This document shows, piece by piece, positions 17,218 through 25,663 of a stretch of 64,000 nucleotides of DNA. Source of the stretch: Oleiharenicola lentus (lineage in GTDB: Bacteria > Verrucomicrobiota > Verrucomicrobiia > Opitutales > Opitutaceae). The stretch's first letter is position 1. Every line of letters begins with the position of its first letter. Both the position numbers and the translations under genes were made by a program. The stretch spans positions 124,001 through 188,000 of the forward strand of contig NZ_SDHX01000001.1 of NCBI RefSeq assembly GCF_004118375.1, written 5' to 3'. The notes below the pieces were generated by a model. The model was not told where the DNA came from and did not search any database. It saw only the letters and a program-made list of their open reading frames with translations.

Positions 17218-20200
17218 ATGCACAGCAAACCACTGCACACGCTGCTGCGCGCAATTCTATGGCTGGTCGCTGCGGCCACGGCGGGCGCTCAAGTAGTCAC
17301 CTATACTTGGATCACCACTGGCGGGGCCACCGACGACAACTACAACAACACCGCCAACTGGGTTGGCGGCACCGTTCCGCTCAACGACGGCAACGCCCGG
17401 CTTTACCTTCCGGTCTCCAACGGCACCGAGCTGATCACACTTCCCGGCGGGAGCCTGACACTCAACTCGCTCAATTTAGACGCGTCGTATCCAGGCACAA
17501 CTTACCGGTTTGGCAGCGCCGGGGCGACGACGCTGACTTTCTCGCCGACCAGCGGGTCCTACGGCCAGACCAGCAACAACAGCGGCTACGCCCGCACGCT
17601 CATTTTTGATGCGGGCATCATGCTGAATTTCGCCACCGACCAGTATTGGACAGCCCAGTATGTCACCTTCAATGGTGCAGCCGGTGGTGCAGGGCGATTC
17701 CGCTTCCTGCCTCTTTCCTACTATGCAACGCCATCATGGAATACCGGCACCCTCACGCTGAACGGCCCCGGCAATTTCACCGGCGGTTTCGAGACGTACA
17801 ACGTCAACCTGGTGCTCAATCACGTCAGCGCCTTGGCGGGCGGTCCGCTTTATCTGACCGACACCTCGATCCAGGCGGCGGAAGGCTACGTCCTCAACAA
17901 CCCCATGCAGGTTTCGGGCTCCTTTGGGTCCAACACCAACCAGCTCACCCTGACCGGTCCAATCACGCTGGGGGGTCTCACCGGCATGGGCGGCGGCTTC
18001 ATCGTCACCGGCAACATCGGCGAACTCACGCCGGGCACCCAACTCAACATCACCCACGGCACCGTGCGACTGTCGGGCACCAACACCTACACGGGTGAAA
18101 CGGTCGTGGAGGGAGCCAACCGCGCCACGCTGCTGTTCGAGACCGCCGCGTCCGTGCCGACGGCCGGTGAGATCCGCGCCGAGACCAACGCCTACGCCGG
18201 CGTGGCCTTCACCACCGGCGTGCAGACCGCGTTTCTCAACCGCCTCAACAACGAGCTATACACCGGCACCATCGGCTTCGATTCGCTGGGCGCCACGCAG
18301 ACTTTTGCGGAAGACATCGATCTGACCAGCCTCGTCGGACCGCTCGGCCTTGGCACCACCACCTCGGCCATCCTCACCGGCAACATCTTCACTGCCGCCG
18401 ACGGCACCGCCAACTACGGCTTCGGCAACGGCGGCGGCAAGCTCACCGTGGCCTCGAACCTCACCGACAACGTCGGCGTGGACATCACCACGACCAGCTA
18501 CTGGACGCCCACGACCGTTGTCCTGCAGGGCAACAACACCTTCAACGGTGACGTCAACGTGGACAGCGGCGTGGTGATATTCGACAGCGCGAACGCCCTG
18601 CCCGTTGGGGTGACCGTCCATCTCGACCAGCGCTCCGGCAGTCACGTCTTCGCCTATGCCGGCGTCACCGAAAATTCCGCGCTTTCTCCGCAGGCGCTCC
18701 TCGGCCGGCTCGATCTCCAGACCACCGAGCACGTGCTCGGGGTAGATTCCACCAATCCGGGTGCCCCGCGCACCCTCGCCGATGCCATCGACCTCACGGG
18801 TGCGCTGGCCGGGCTGAACAGCGACGAACATCTATTTATCGGCACCGCAACCGGGGCCACGCTCACGGGCACGCTTACCTCCGGAACCACCGCATTGGGA
18901 CTCACGGGCCTGAAGGGCGCCCAGCTCACGGTGGATTCGGTGCTCACCGACGCCACGATCGGCGGGCTGCTGATTGGTCTGTCGGATGCTCCCATCGGCA
19001 TCCGCGGTTCCGTTCGGCTTAACGGAGCCAACACCTTCACCCAAGGGACGCGGTGGCAAACCGGCGACCTCATCCTGGGCCATGCCAGTGCCCTCGGCAC
19101 CGGCCGTTTGTTGGTCGGGGAATACGCCACCAGCCTGACCTACACCGGTGACTTCACCCTGAACAACGATTTCCGGTTCGAGAATTACGACCCGGTGAAA
19201 CTGAGCACCGCCGGTTCCACCGCGAATCTGACGCTCACTGGCACGCTCCTCAGCGGTTACAGTTACGGCGGCGGTTTTCTCTATCTTGGCGCCGGCACCC
19301 TGACCTTCGCCGGCACCGCCCGCGCGTTGGGCTGGCTCGACATCGAGGCCGCCCCCGGGGGCGCGGTGGTTTACAACCGCCCGAACGCACTGGCCCAGGG
19401 CGTCACCCTCACGAGCGGCAATATTACGATCGCCGCCAACACGGACATCAAATGGCTGGAAACGGATCCCGGCACCGGCGTGCAGATTGCCACCGGGGCG
19501 ACGCTCGGCCTGCTCTCCAACAATTATGGCGAAGGCCCGCTCGCGCATAAGATCGAGGGCACCCTCAGCGGCGGTGGCTCGGTCAGGATCGAAGATATCG
19601 ACGCCGCCCTGCTCGGCACCAACACCTACACGGGCGGCACAACGCTCTCCGGAGGTGCCGTCGGGTTCATCCACGGTGCGGCCATCGGCTCCGGGGCGGT
19701 GACGGTCACAGCCAAGGGCGGCGTACTGACGGCCCTGGCGCCTGACATCACCTTGAACAACCCCCTCGTGTTGGACGGGCCGCTGGAGCTGCGCGGCGAC
19801 ATTTGGTTTGGCTACGACGACTACAACTCGCCCGGCAACCGCAACTTCACGCTGGGCGGGACGATCAGCGGCTCTGGCTCGCTGTTCAAGGATTCCGACA
19901 ACACCGTCACCCTCACCGGCGCCAACACGTTTTCCGGCGGCGTGGAGATCAACCAAGGCACGATGATCTTTGCGCACAACCAGGCCGCCGGCACCGGCCT
20001 GCTTGATTTTGGCGAGGCGGGCGGCGGCACGGCGATTTTCACCACCGCCGCCCCGACCATCGGCGGACTCAGGGCCGCCAACTACTACGGCGCGGGTAAC
20101 GTGCAGCTCGCGGCCAACTCCACCCTCACGGTCAACCAGCCGATCGACGCCGTGTTCATGGGCGGCATCTCCGGTCCCGGCGCGCGGGTGATCAAGGGCG

Positions 20201-23200
20201 GCCCCGGTTATCTCACGCTGGCCGGCGGAACCTACTCCTACACCGGCGGCACGACGATCACGGCCGGCGGTATCGTTTTCGACGAAGAAACGGCCCTCAC
20301 CACGAACCCAAGCGGAAGCATCCATGTCGCTTCCGGCGCCTACGCCGGTGTGAGCTCCGGCGCCGATAGCCCTTGGTCCAGCTTTGCCACCCGGGTCGAC
20401 CCGGCCTCCACCGGCACGCTGGGTGTGGACGGGTTCGACAGCGTGACCGACGAGGTGAACCTCACCGGCTTCGCTCCCGGCCTGCGTTTGGGTTCGGCCA
20501 CGTTCGGCACCTTCGAATCCAGCGCCACGATCACGCCCAACGGTGACTATCTGTTCGGCGGCGGCGGCGGCACGCTGGTGGTCAAATCCACCCTCACCGA
20601 CGCGCTGAAATCCGTGGACGTCAACTCGCCCGCCGGGCAACCGCTCACGCTTTGGTTGCAGAACAGCAATTATTTTGGCGGCCCGCTCACGGCGACGAAC
20701 TCCGCCGTGATCTTCGATGTACATGCCGCCGACTACATCAGTGGCTTGCAACTCGGCACGGGCGGCTACGTGGGCAGCGCCGAACAGCAGTTCACCCCGG
20801 CGGCATTTCTGGCCAAGCTCGCCCCCGGCACCAACACCGGCATGGTGGGTTTCGATGACCTCGTGGGTTACGGGCGGGTGGTGGGTGGAGCCATCGACCT
20901 CAGCGCCTTCGGAGCCGGACTCTATCTGGGCACCGCCACCACCGCCACCCTCCGAGGCCCGATCACCCTGCCCGTCGGGGCGTCCGCCTACCGCTTCGCG
21001 GCCTACAAAGGGGCCGGCCTCACCGTGGATTCCAATCTCACCGGCTCCCTGCAGGTCGTGATCGGCGACCCGGCGTCCTTCGGCACCATGCGGACACCGC
21101 ACGACGAAGACCAGTTCTCGAAGGTTACGCTCACCGGTCTCAACACCTACACCGGCGGCACCGTGTTGAACGCGGGCACCCTCTCCGCCCGGCCGCGTTC
21201 TCTCGGCTCCGGGCCGCTGACCGTCCAGCCCAATTCGTTTCCCACGCCGCAGGACCCAATCCACGGTGCACCGCGGTTCGAGCCGTTCGAGCAGGGCGCG
21301 AAATTCACCCAAAACATCGTCTTGAACGGTTCTCTGGCCCTGGTTGGTGACAACTACACAACCCTCGCCGGCACGATTTCCGGCGCAGGCACACTTTTCA
21401 TCGACCGCAACGCGGGCGATCTCCTGACCCTGACCGCGGCCAACACTTACACTGGCGGCACGGTTTTCCGGAGCGGCACCCTGGGCCTCGGGCACGACAA
21501 CGCCCTCGGCTCTGGCTCATTCAGTATTCATCCGGACGCCCAGCTCTACACCTCCGGGGGGCCGCGCACGCTGGCGAACTCCATAACCCTGCTGGATGAC
21601 GCGGAATCCTACGACGCCCCCCGGTTGCGCGTGGCCGGGAACCACAGCCTCACCCTCAACGGCCCCGTCTCGATCAACACCACCTTCGGTTACGCCTACG
21701 TTTCCGACACCTCCGACGACCGGCCGACGCTGCCGCTCCTGCGTTTCAACGGCGGGATCAGCGGCGACGCCGAGCTGATCTTCGAGATGGGCAACGACAA
21801 CAACACGAGGATCTGGCTGGCCGGCGCCAACACCTACACGGGTGGCACCACGGTAAGCAACGGGCAGGTGATCTTTGACTCTCTCGCCTCGCTGCCGACC
21901 ATCGGTGAGTTAAGCAACTATTCCGAAGGCTACATCGGCTTGGCCACGCCGGCCGCCAACCTCCAGACGGCCTACATCGACCGGTTCAGCCAAGGTTACG
22001 GCCAGGTCATCGGTTTCGACAGTCCGGACGTAAACGCACCGCAGGTTTTCTCGGCCAACATTGATCTGCGTGGGCTGAGTTATCCCTACCTGAGCTCGTC
22101 CACCGCGGCCATCCTCACGGGCACCATCACCCCGTTTGACGACGTGTATCGCTTTGCCGGCAACGGCAGCGGGGTGCTCACCGTGGCTTCCGCCCTCACT
22201 GGCGACCGCCAGCTGCGGATGGACAACACCTCGGCGCCCCTGCTGCTGCGGCTTACGGGCACGAACACCTACACCGGCCAGACCTCGGTCAACGGGACCG
22301 GCGTGATCTTCGCCACCGCGGCCTCCCTGCCGGCGGGCCAGCACTTTGCCCCGCACCCCTCGATCGGCGCCTACTTCGGCTACGAGGATCCCGCAATCAC
22401 GGTGGGCAGCTTCCTGTCGCACTTCTCCCCCAGCACCACCCACGCGGTCGTGGGGTTTGACTCCGTGGACGTCCAGGCTCCCCGCACCATCACCTCGCCG
22501 GACCTTTCCTATTTCAACACCAGCACCGACATCTATCTCGGCACGGCTACCAGTGCGATCATAGACGGCACCATCACGTGGCCGACCCTGAACAGCGGCT
22601 ACAACTTCGCCGCCTACCGCACCGGCCGGCTCACGGTCAACTCGACCCTTGGCGGCAGCGGGATCGTCCGCATCGGCAATGAAAAGCAGCAATGGACCCT
22701 CACCGAGGTCCATGGCGCGCTTCCCACGGTCGAGCTGGCGGGGAACAACACCTACACCGGCGGCACCTACTTTTCCGGCGGCCAGCTGGTTCTCAGCCAC
22801 GCCAATGCGCTCGGCACCGGCACGCTGACGGTGAGGATTCCCTACTACAACGATTTCAAGGTCCACCAGCTTCTGCTCAACACGCCGTCCGTGGCGAACA
22901 ACCTGTTCCTCGAAAACTACAGCATCGACCTCCGCCTCGCCACCACCCAGTCCGTGGGCACCCTGTCCGGCCAGATCGGGGGTTCTGGCAACCTGCTGAA
23001 AGTGGGCGCCAACACCATTCGCCTGACCGGCACCAACAGTTTCGTGGGCGACATGCTCGTCGAGCAGGGTGTGCTCGAGTTTGCCAACGCCGCCGCCGTC
23101 GGCGGCAGCACCGACAACCGGCTCTTCCTTCAGGGGAGCGGCGCCACCGCGCACTTCAGTGCCGGCAGTCCTGTGCTCGGTGCGCTGCTGAGTGATCCCG

Positions 23201-24066
23201 ATGCCGGTGGCACCGTGCAGATCGACAACGGCGTGAATCTCCGCCTCGGGGCGCACGACTCCGGTTTTGTTTACGAAACCAATGATTACCACGGCACCAT
23301 CACGGGCGCGGGCAGCCTGACCAAGGACGGGTTATCCACGGTCACGCTCCACGGCGCCAACACCTTCACCGGCGGCACCACCATCACCCAGGGCGTGCTC
23401 CTGGCCGAAAACGCCACCGCCCTGGGCACCGGAGCGATCACGCTCAACGGCGGCGAACTCGCCTTTGGTCGCGGCGTCACGATCCCCAACCCCATCAGCT
23501 TCGGCGCCTCGGGCGGCCTGCTCTCCGGTGCCTCGACCTTCAGCGGCCCCGTCGTCCTCGGCGCCCAGGCCGGCCTGTCGCCCGGCAACTCGCCCGGCAC
23601 GATGACCTTCGCCTCCGACCTCACGCTGGCCGGCGCCAGCTTCCTCGACTTCGAGATCCAGGACCCCACCGGTCTGGCCGGTGCGGGCTACGACACCCTC
23701 TCGGTCGGCGGCACGCTCTTTGTCACCTCCACCCCGGGCACGCCGTTTGTGATCAACATCCTCTCCCTCGATGGCGCGGGCAACGCGGGTCAGCTCCAGC
23801 TCTCGGATCCCAACGCGAGCTACTCGCTGCTCGTGGTGTCAGCCGGCCTCGTCAGCGGCTTCGCGCCGGAGAACTTCACGCTCAACACCGCCGGCTTCTC
23901 CACCAACTGGGGCAGCAATTACAGCTTCTCGCTCGTCCAGTCCGGCAACCAGCTGCTGCTGAACTTCAGCCCCGTGCCCGAGCCCTCAACCTACGCCCTC
24001 CTCGGCCTCGGCGGCCTGCTGGCGGGCCTGGCCCGCTGGCGCCGGCGCTTCAACGGACGGGACTGA
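17218..24066 (+). CDS. Giant autotransporter-associated beta-strand-repeat protein with PEP-CTERM signal
   Basis: A 2282-residue exported protein. An N-terminal signal peptide (residues 1-24, ending TAGAQ) is followed by about 2200 residues rich in Thr, Gly, Asn and Ala, organised as a right-handed beta-helix-like stack. I count about 13 copies of the autotransporter-associated beta-strand motif (N-T-[YF]-T-G-G-T and variants), for example TNTYTGGTTLSGGAVGF and ANTFTGGTTITQGVLLA. There is no autotransporter barrel. The protein ends VPEPSTYALLGLGGLLAGLA followed by RWRRRF, a textbook PEP-CTERM tripartite signal recognised by exosortase. It is therefore probably released or anchored at the surface, perhaps in exopolysaccharide. 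Its 3' end overlaps the convergent nucleoside hydrolase gene by 17 bases. Confidence 0.92.
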   Translation: MHSKPLHTLLRAILWLVAAATAGAQVVTYTWITTGGATDDNYNNTANWVGGTVPLNDGNARLYLPVSNGTELITLPGGSLTLNSLNLDASYPGTTYRFGSAGATTLTFSPTSGSYGQTSNNSGYARTLIFDAGIMLNFATDQYWTAQYVTFNGAAGGAGRFRFLPLSYYATPSWNTGTLTLNGPGNFTGGFETYNVNLVLNHVSALAGGPLYLTDTSIQAAEGYVLNNPMQVSGSFGSNTNQLTLTGPITLGGLTGMGGGFIVTGNIGELTPGTQLNITHGTVRLSGTNTYTGETVVEGANRATLLFETAASVPTAGEIRAETNAYAGVAFTTGVQTAFLNRLNNELYTGTIGFDSLGATQTFAEDIDLTSLVGPLGLGTTTSAILTGNIFTAADGTANYGFGNGGGKLTVASNLTDNVGVDITTTSYWTPTTVVLQGNNTFNGDVNVDSGVVIFDSANALPVGVTVHLDQRSGSHVFAYAGVTENSALSPQALLGRLDLQTTEHVLGVDSTNPGAPRTLADAIDLTGALAGLNSDEHLFIGTATGATLTGTLTSGTTALGLTGLKGAQLTVDSVLTDATIGGLLIGLSDAPIGIRGSVRLNGANTFTQGTRWQTGDLILGHASALGTGRLLVGEYATSLTYTGDFTLNNDFRFENYDPVKLSTAGSTANLTLTGTLLSGYSYGGGFLYLGAGTLTFAGTARALGWLDIEAAPGGAVVYNRPNALAQGVTLTSGNITIAANTDIKWLETDPGTGVQIATGATLGLLSNNYGEGPLAHKIEGTLSGGGSVRIEDIDAALLGTNTYTGGTTLSGGAVGFIHGAAIGSGAVTVTAKGGVLTALAPDITLNNPLVLDGPLELRGDIWFGYDDYNSPGNRNFTLGGTISGSGSLFKDSDNTVTLTGANTFSGGVEINQGTMIFAHNQAAGTGLLDFGEAGGGTAIFTTAAPTIGGLRAANYYGAGNVQLAANSTLTVNQPIDAVFMGGISGPGARVIKGGPGYLTLAGGTYSYTGGTTITAGGIVFDEETALTTNPSGSIHVASGAYAGVSSGADSPWSSFATRVDPASTGTLGVDGFDSVTDEVNLTGFAPGLRLGSATFGTFESSATITPNGDYLFGGGGGTLVVKSTLTDALKSVDVNSPAGQPLTLWLQNSNYFGGPLTATNSAVIFDVHAADYISGLQLGTGGYVGSAEQQFTPAAFLAKLAPGTNTGMVGFDDLVGYGRVVGGAIDLSAFGAGLYLGTATTATLRGPITLPVGASAYRFAAYKGAGLTVDSNLTGSLQVVIGDPASFGTMRTPHDEDQFSKVTLTGLNTYTGGTVLNAGTLSARPRSLGSGPLTVQPNSFPTPQDPIHGAPRFEPFEQGAKFTQNIVLNGSLALVGDNYTTLAGTISGAGTLFIDRNAGDLLTLTAANTYTGGTVFRSGTLGLGHDNALGSGSFSIHPDAQLYTSGGPRTLANSITLLDDAESYDAPRLRVAGNHSLTLNGPVSINTTFGYAYVSDTSDDRPTLPLLRFNGGISGDAELIFEMGNDNNTRIWLAGANTYTGGTTVSNGQVIFDSLASLPTIGELSNYSEGYIGLATPAANLQTAYIDRFSQGYGQVIGFDSPDVNAPQVFSANIDLRGLSYPYLSSSTAAILTGTITPFDDVYRFAGNGSGVLTVASALTGDRQLRMDNTSAPLLLRLTGTNTYTGQTSVNGTGVIFATAASLPAGQHFAPHPSIGAYFGYEDPAITVGSFLSHFSPSTTHAVVGFDSVDVQAPRTITSPDLSYFNTSTDIYLGTATSAIIDGTITWPTLNSGYNFAAYRTGRLTVNSTLGGSGIVRIGNEKQQWTLTEVHGALPTVELAGNNTYTGGTYFSGGQLVLSHANALGTGTLTVRIPYYNDFKVHQLLLNTPSVANNLFLENYSIDLRLATTQSVGTLSGQIGGSGNLLKVGANTIRLTGTNSFVGDMLVEQGVLEFANAAAVGGSTDNRLFLQGSGATAHFSAGSPVLGALLSDPDAGGTVQIDNGVNLRLGAHDSGFVYETNDYHGTITGAGSLTKDGLSTVTLHGANTFTGGTTITQGVLLAENATALGTGAITLNGGELAFGRGVTIPNPISFGASGGLLSGASTFSGPVVLGAQAGLSPGNSPGTMTFASDLTLAGASFLDFEIQDPTGLAGAGYDTLSVGGTLFVTSTPGTPFVINILSLDGAGNAGQLQLSDPNASYSLLVVSAGLVSGFAPENFTLNTAGFSTNWGSNYSFSLVQSGNQLLLNFSPVPEPSTYALLGLGGLLAGLARWRRRFNGRD

Positions 24067-24976
24067 CAAGCCGCGCCACGAAGTGGTCGAGAAACGCCGC
24101 GGGATCTGAAGTCAGCGCCACGCGGGCGTTGGGCGGCCGATCCGCGACCTCACGCGTGGTGCCATCGGCCTCGACGACGAGGTGCAGTGCGGTGAGCAGC
24201 ACGTGGTCAGGCGTTGCGACGAGAGTGACGGCGAGGTTGTCGAACAAGGTGGGCAGCTTGGCGCTCCAGGTGTTCGTGTGCGTCCAGACGAAGTCGAGCG
24301 CCGCGAGCGCATCCGTCAACGGGGTGCCGTGCGCAAAGAGCCGGGTTTTCCGCTCGGTAGTCAGCTTGAGGTCGGAGGTGGAATCCAGCGGCGCGATGAG
24401 CAGCGGCACCCCGGAGGAAAAAACGACCTGCGCGGCCTTGGCGGCGGACTTGATGTTCCACTCGGGTTCGGGCTTGGACCCCGGCGCGTAGCCACGCCGG
24501 ATGGAGCCGCCCATCAGGGCGATGGCCTTGAGCTTTTTCCCGATGCCGGGCTCGGACTCAAGCAGCGCGGCGACGTTGGTCAGCTCGCCGACGGCGATCA
24601 GCACGATCTCACCCGGGCGCGCGTTGATCTGCTGACGCAGAAACTCAATGCCGCCGGATGAGTGCAAAGCCGGCGAAGTGAAGCCGGCCGCCCATTCGAC
24701 CTGCTTCATGTATTGGGTCGCGGTGGAGAGGCCGGCGTAAACCGGCACGTCGCTGCGTCCGGCGACAGTCAACAGTTTCGCCGCCAGTCGCGCCCGGGCC
24801 ACGGCGTCGCCCGACACCGTCGTCACGCCGAGCAGTTCCAGCTCCGGGCTGCGCAACACCTGTGCCAGCGCATACGCGTCGTCGATGTCGGTGCCGATGT
24901 CCGTGTCGAGGAGGACGGGGATGGGTGCGGCGACCAAGGAACCGAACAGCAGGCATTCCAGCAGGAGCAGTTTCAT
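24050..24976 (-). CDS. Exported nucleoside hydrolase (IunH/RihA family)
   Basis: A 308-residue protein with a short signal-like N-terminus (MKLLLLECLLFGSLVAAP) followed directly by the family hallmark DTDIGTDIDDAYAL (residues 24-37), whose Asp cluster binds calcium and the ribose. GGSIRRGYAPG with PEPEWNIKSAAKAA downstream matches the substrate-binding region. The enzymes hydrolyse ribonucleosides to base and ribose; specificity is not readable. The ATG at 24976 is taken for the signal peptide. The tail overlaps the convergent PEP-CTERM gene by 17 bases. A periplasmic location would suit nucleoside salvage. Confidence 0.87.
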   Translation of the reverse strand: MKLLLLECLLFGSLVAAPIPVLLDTDIGTDIDDAYALAQVLRSPELELLGVTTVSGDAVARARLAAKLLTVAGRSDVPVYAGLSTATQYMKQVEWAAGFTSPALHSSGGIEFLRQQINARPGEIVLIAVGELTNVAALLESEPGIGKKLKAIALMGGSIRRGYAPGSKPEPEWNIKSAAKAAQVVFSSGVPLLIAPLDSTSDLKLTTERKTRLFAHGTPLTDALAALDFVWTHTNTWSAKLPTLFDNLAVTLVATPDHVLLTALHLVVEADGTTREVADRPPNARVALTSDPAAFLDHFVARLVSPVR

Positions 24977-25036
24977 GCGGGAAGCATGGACGGAATCACG
25001 GACGCGACAAGCACCCGCGCCGGATGTGTTCAGCCT

Positions 25037-25160
25037 GTAGCTGCGCTTGAGTCCCGCCATCGCGGGGCGAAAGCGTGGCGCGGATAGAAACCACGCTGTC
25101 GCCGTTTCGACACGCTCAAGGTCCAGAGCCTGTCGAGGGACTGCGCTCCAGCGCGGCTAC
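25037..25160. repeat. Interspersed repeat family 2, full copy
   Basis: It begins GTAGCTGCGCTTGAGTCCCG, has GAAAGCGTGG...CCACGCTGTC arms, a single TTCGACACGCTCA, and ends GACTGCGCTCCAGCGCGGCTAC. Block order is as in the copy at 2953-3113. Its last bases (CTA, 25157-25159) supply the TAG stop codon of the DUF1643 gene on the minus strand. Confidence 0.75.
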
Positions 25161-25654
25161 GGCTGAACCTGTAGCGGAGAAAGCCACCGCACCAGCGGCG
25201 CCTTGGCGGCCACGTAGAGCGGATGGCGGGGCTGGCCGTCCTGCGTGGTGCCGAGGCACCAGAGTTCGCGGCCGGCGAAGAGTTTCGCCACGGCGGTCGC
25301 GCGCCCTTGGAAATCCCCGCCGGCGCCCCAGGCGGCGACGATGCGTTCGCAGCGGTCCGCGGCCTCGAGGAGGGACGCATCGTTGCCCGGGCCGACCGGG
25401 TCGGGGTCAGCCATCATTTCCTTCGGGTAGGGCGTGCGCAGGGCAAAGAGGTTGGCCATCCAGAACCCGTCGAAGCCCTCGCGCTGCGAGAACGAGCGGA
25501 TGCGCGTGAGCGTCGGATCGAGCTGCTGCTCGTCGGCGGTCGAGGGATTGAGCCCGATCCACAGGATGAGCCGGTCGCCGAAGAGCGGATTCCACCGGTG
25601 CACAAGCGAATAGCGGTGCCGCCGGTCGGGAGAGAAGGTGCAGGGGTTTTCCAT
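25157..25654 (-). CDS. DUF1643 family protein
   Basis: A 165-residue cytoplasmic protein. RYSLVHRWNPLFGDRLILWI, GLNPSTADEQQLDPTLTRI, GFDGFWMANLFALRTPYP and a C-terminal CLGTTQDGQPRHPLYV cover the DUF1643 family from end to end. The function is not established. The TAG stop lies inside an interspersed repeat, so the original C-terminus may have been altered by insertion; the last few residues (QVQP) are unconserved. It starts 9 bases after the SNF2 helicase stop on the same strand. Confidence 0.85.
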   Translation of the reverse strand: MENPCTFSPDRRHRYSLVHRWNPLFGDRLILWIGLNPSTADEQQLDPTLTRIRSFSQREGFDGFWMANLFALRTPYPKEMMADPDPVGPGNDASLLEAADRCERIVAAWGAGGDFQGRATAVAKLFAGRELWCLGTTQDGQPRHPLYVAAKAPLVRWLSPLQVQP

Positions 25655-25663
25655 GGAACGGCC

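Noticed and set aside
18832-21495. An 887-codon minus-strand frame opposite the PEP-CTERM gene
   Set aside because: Arg/Gly/Ala/Glu-rich composition without motifs, typical of the antisense of a Thr/Gly/Ala-rich gene; the plus-strand frame has a signal peptide, repeats and a sorting signal.
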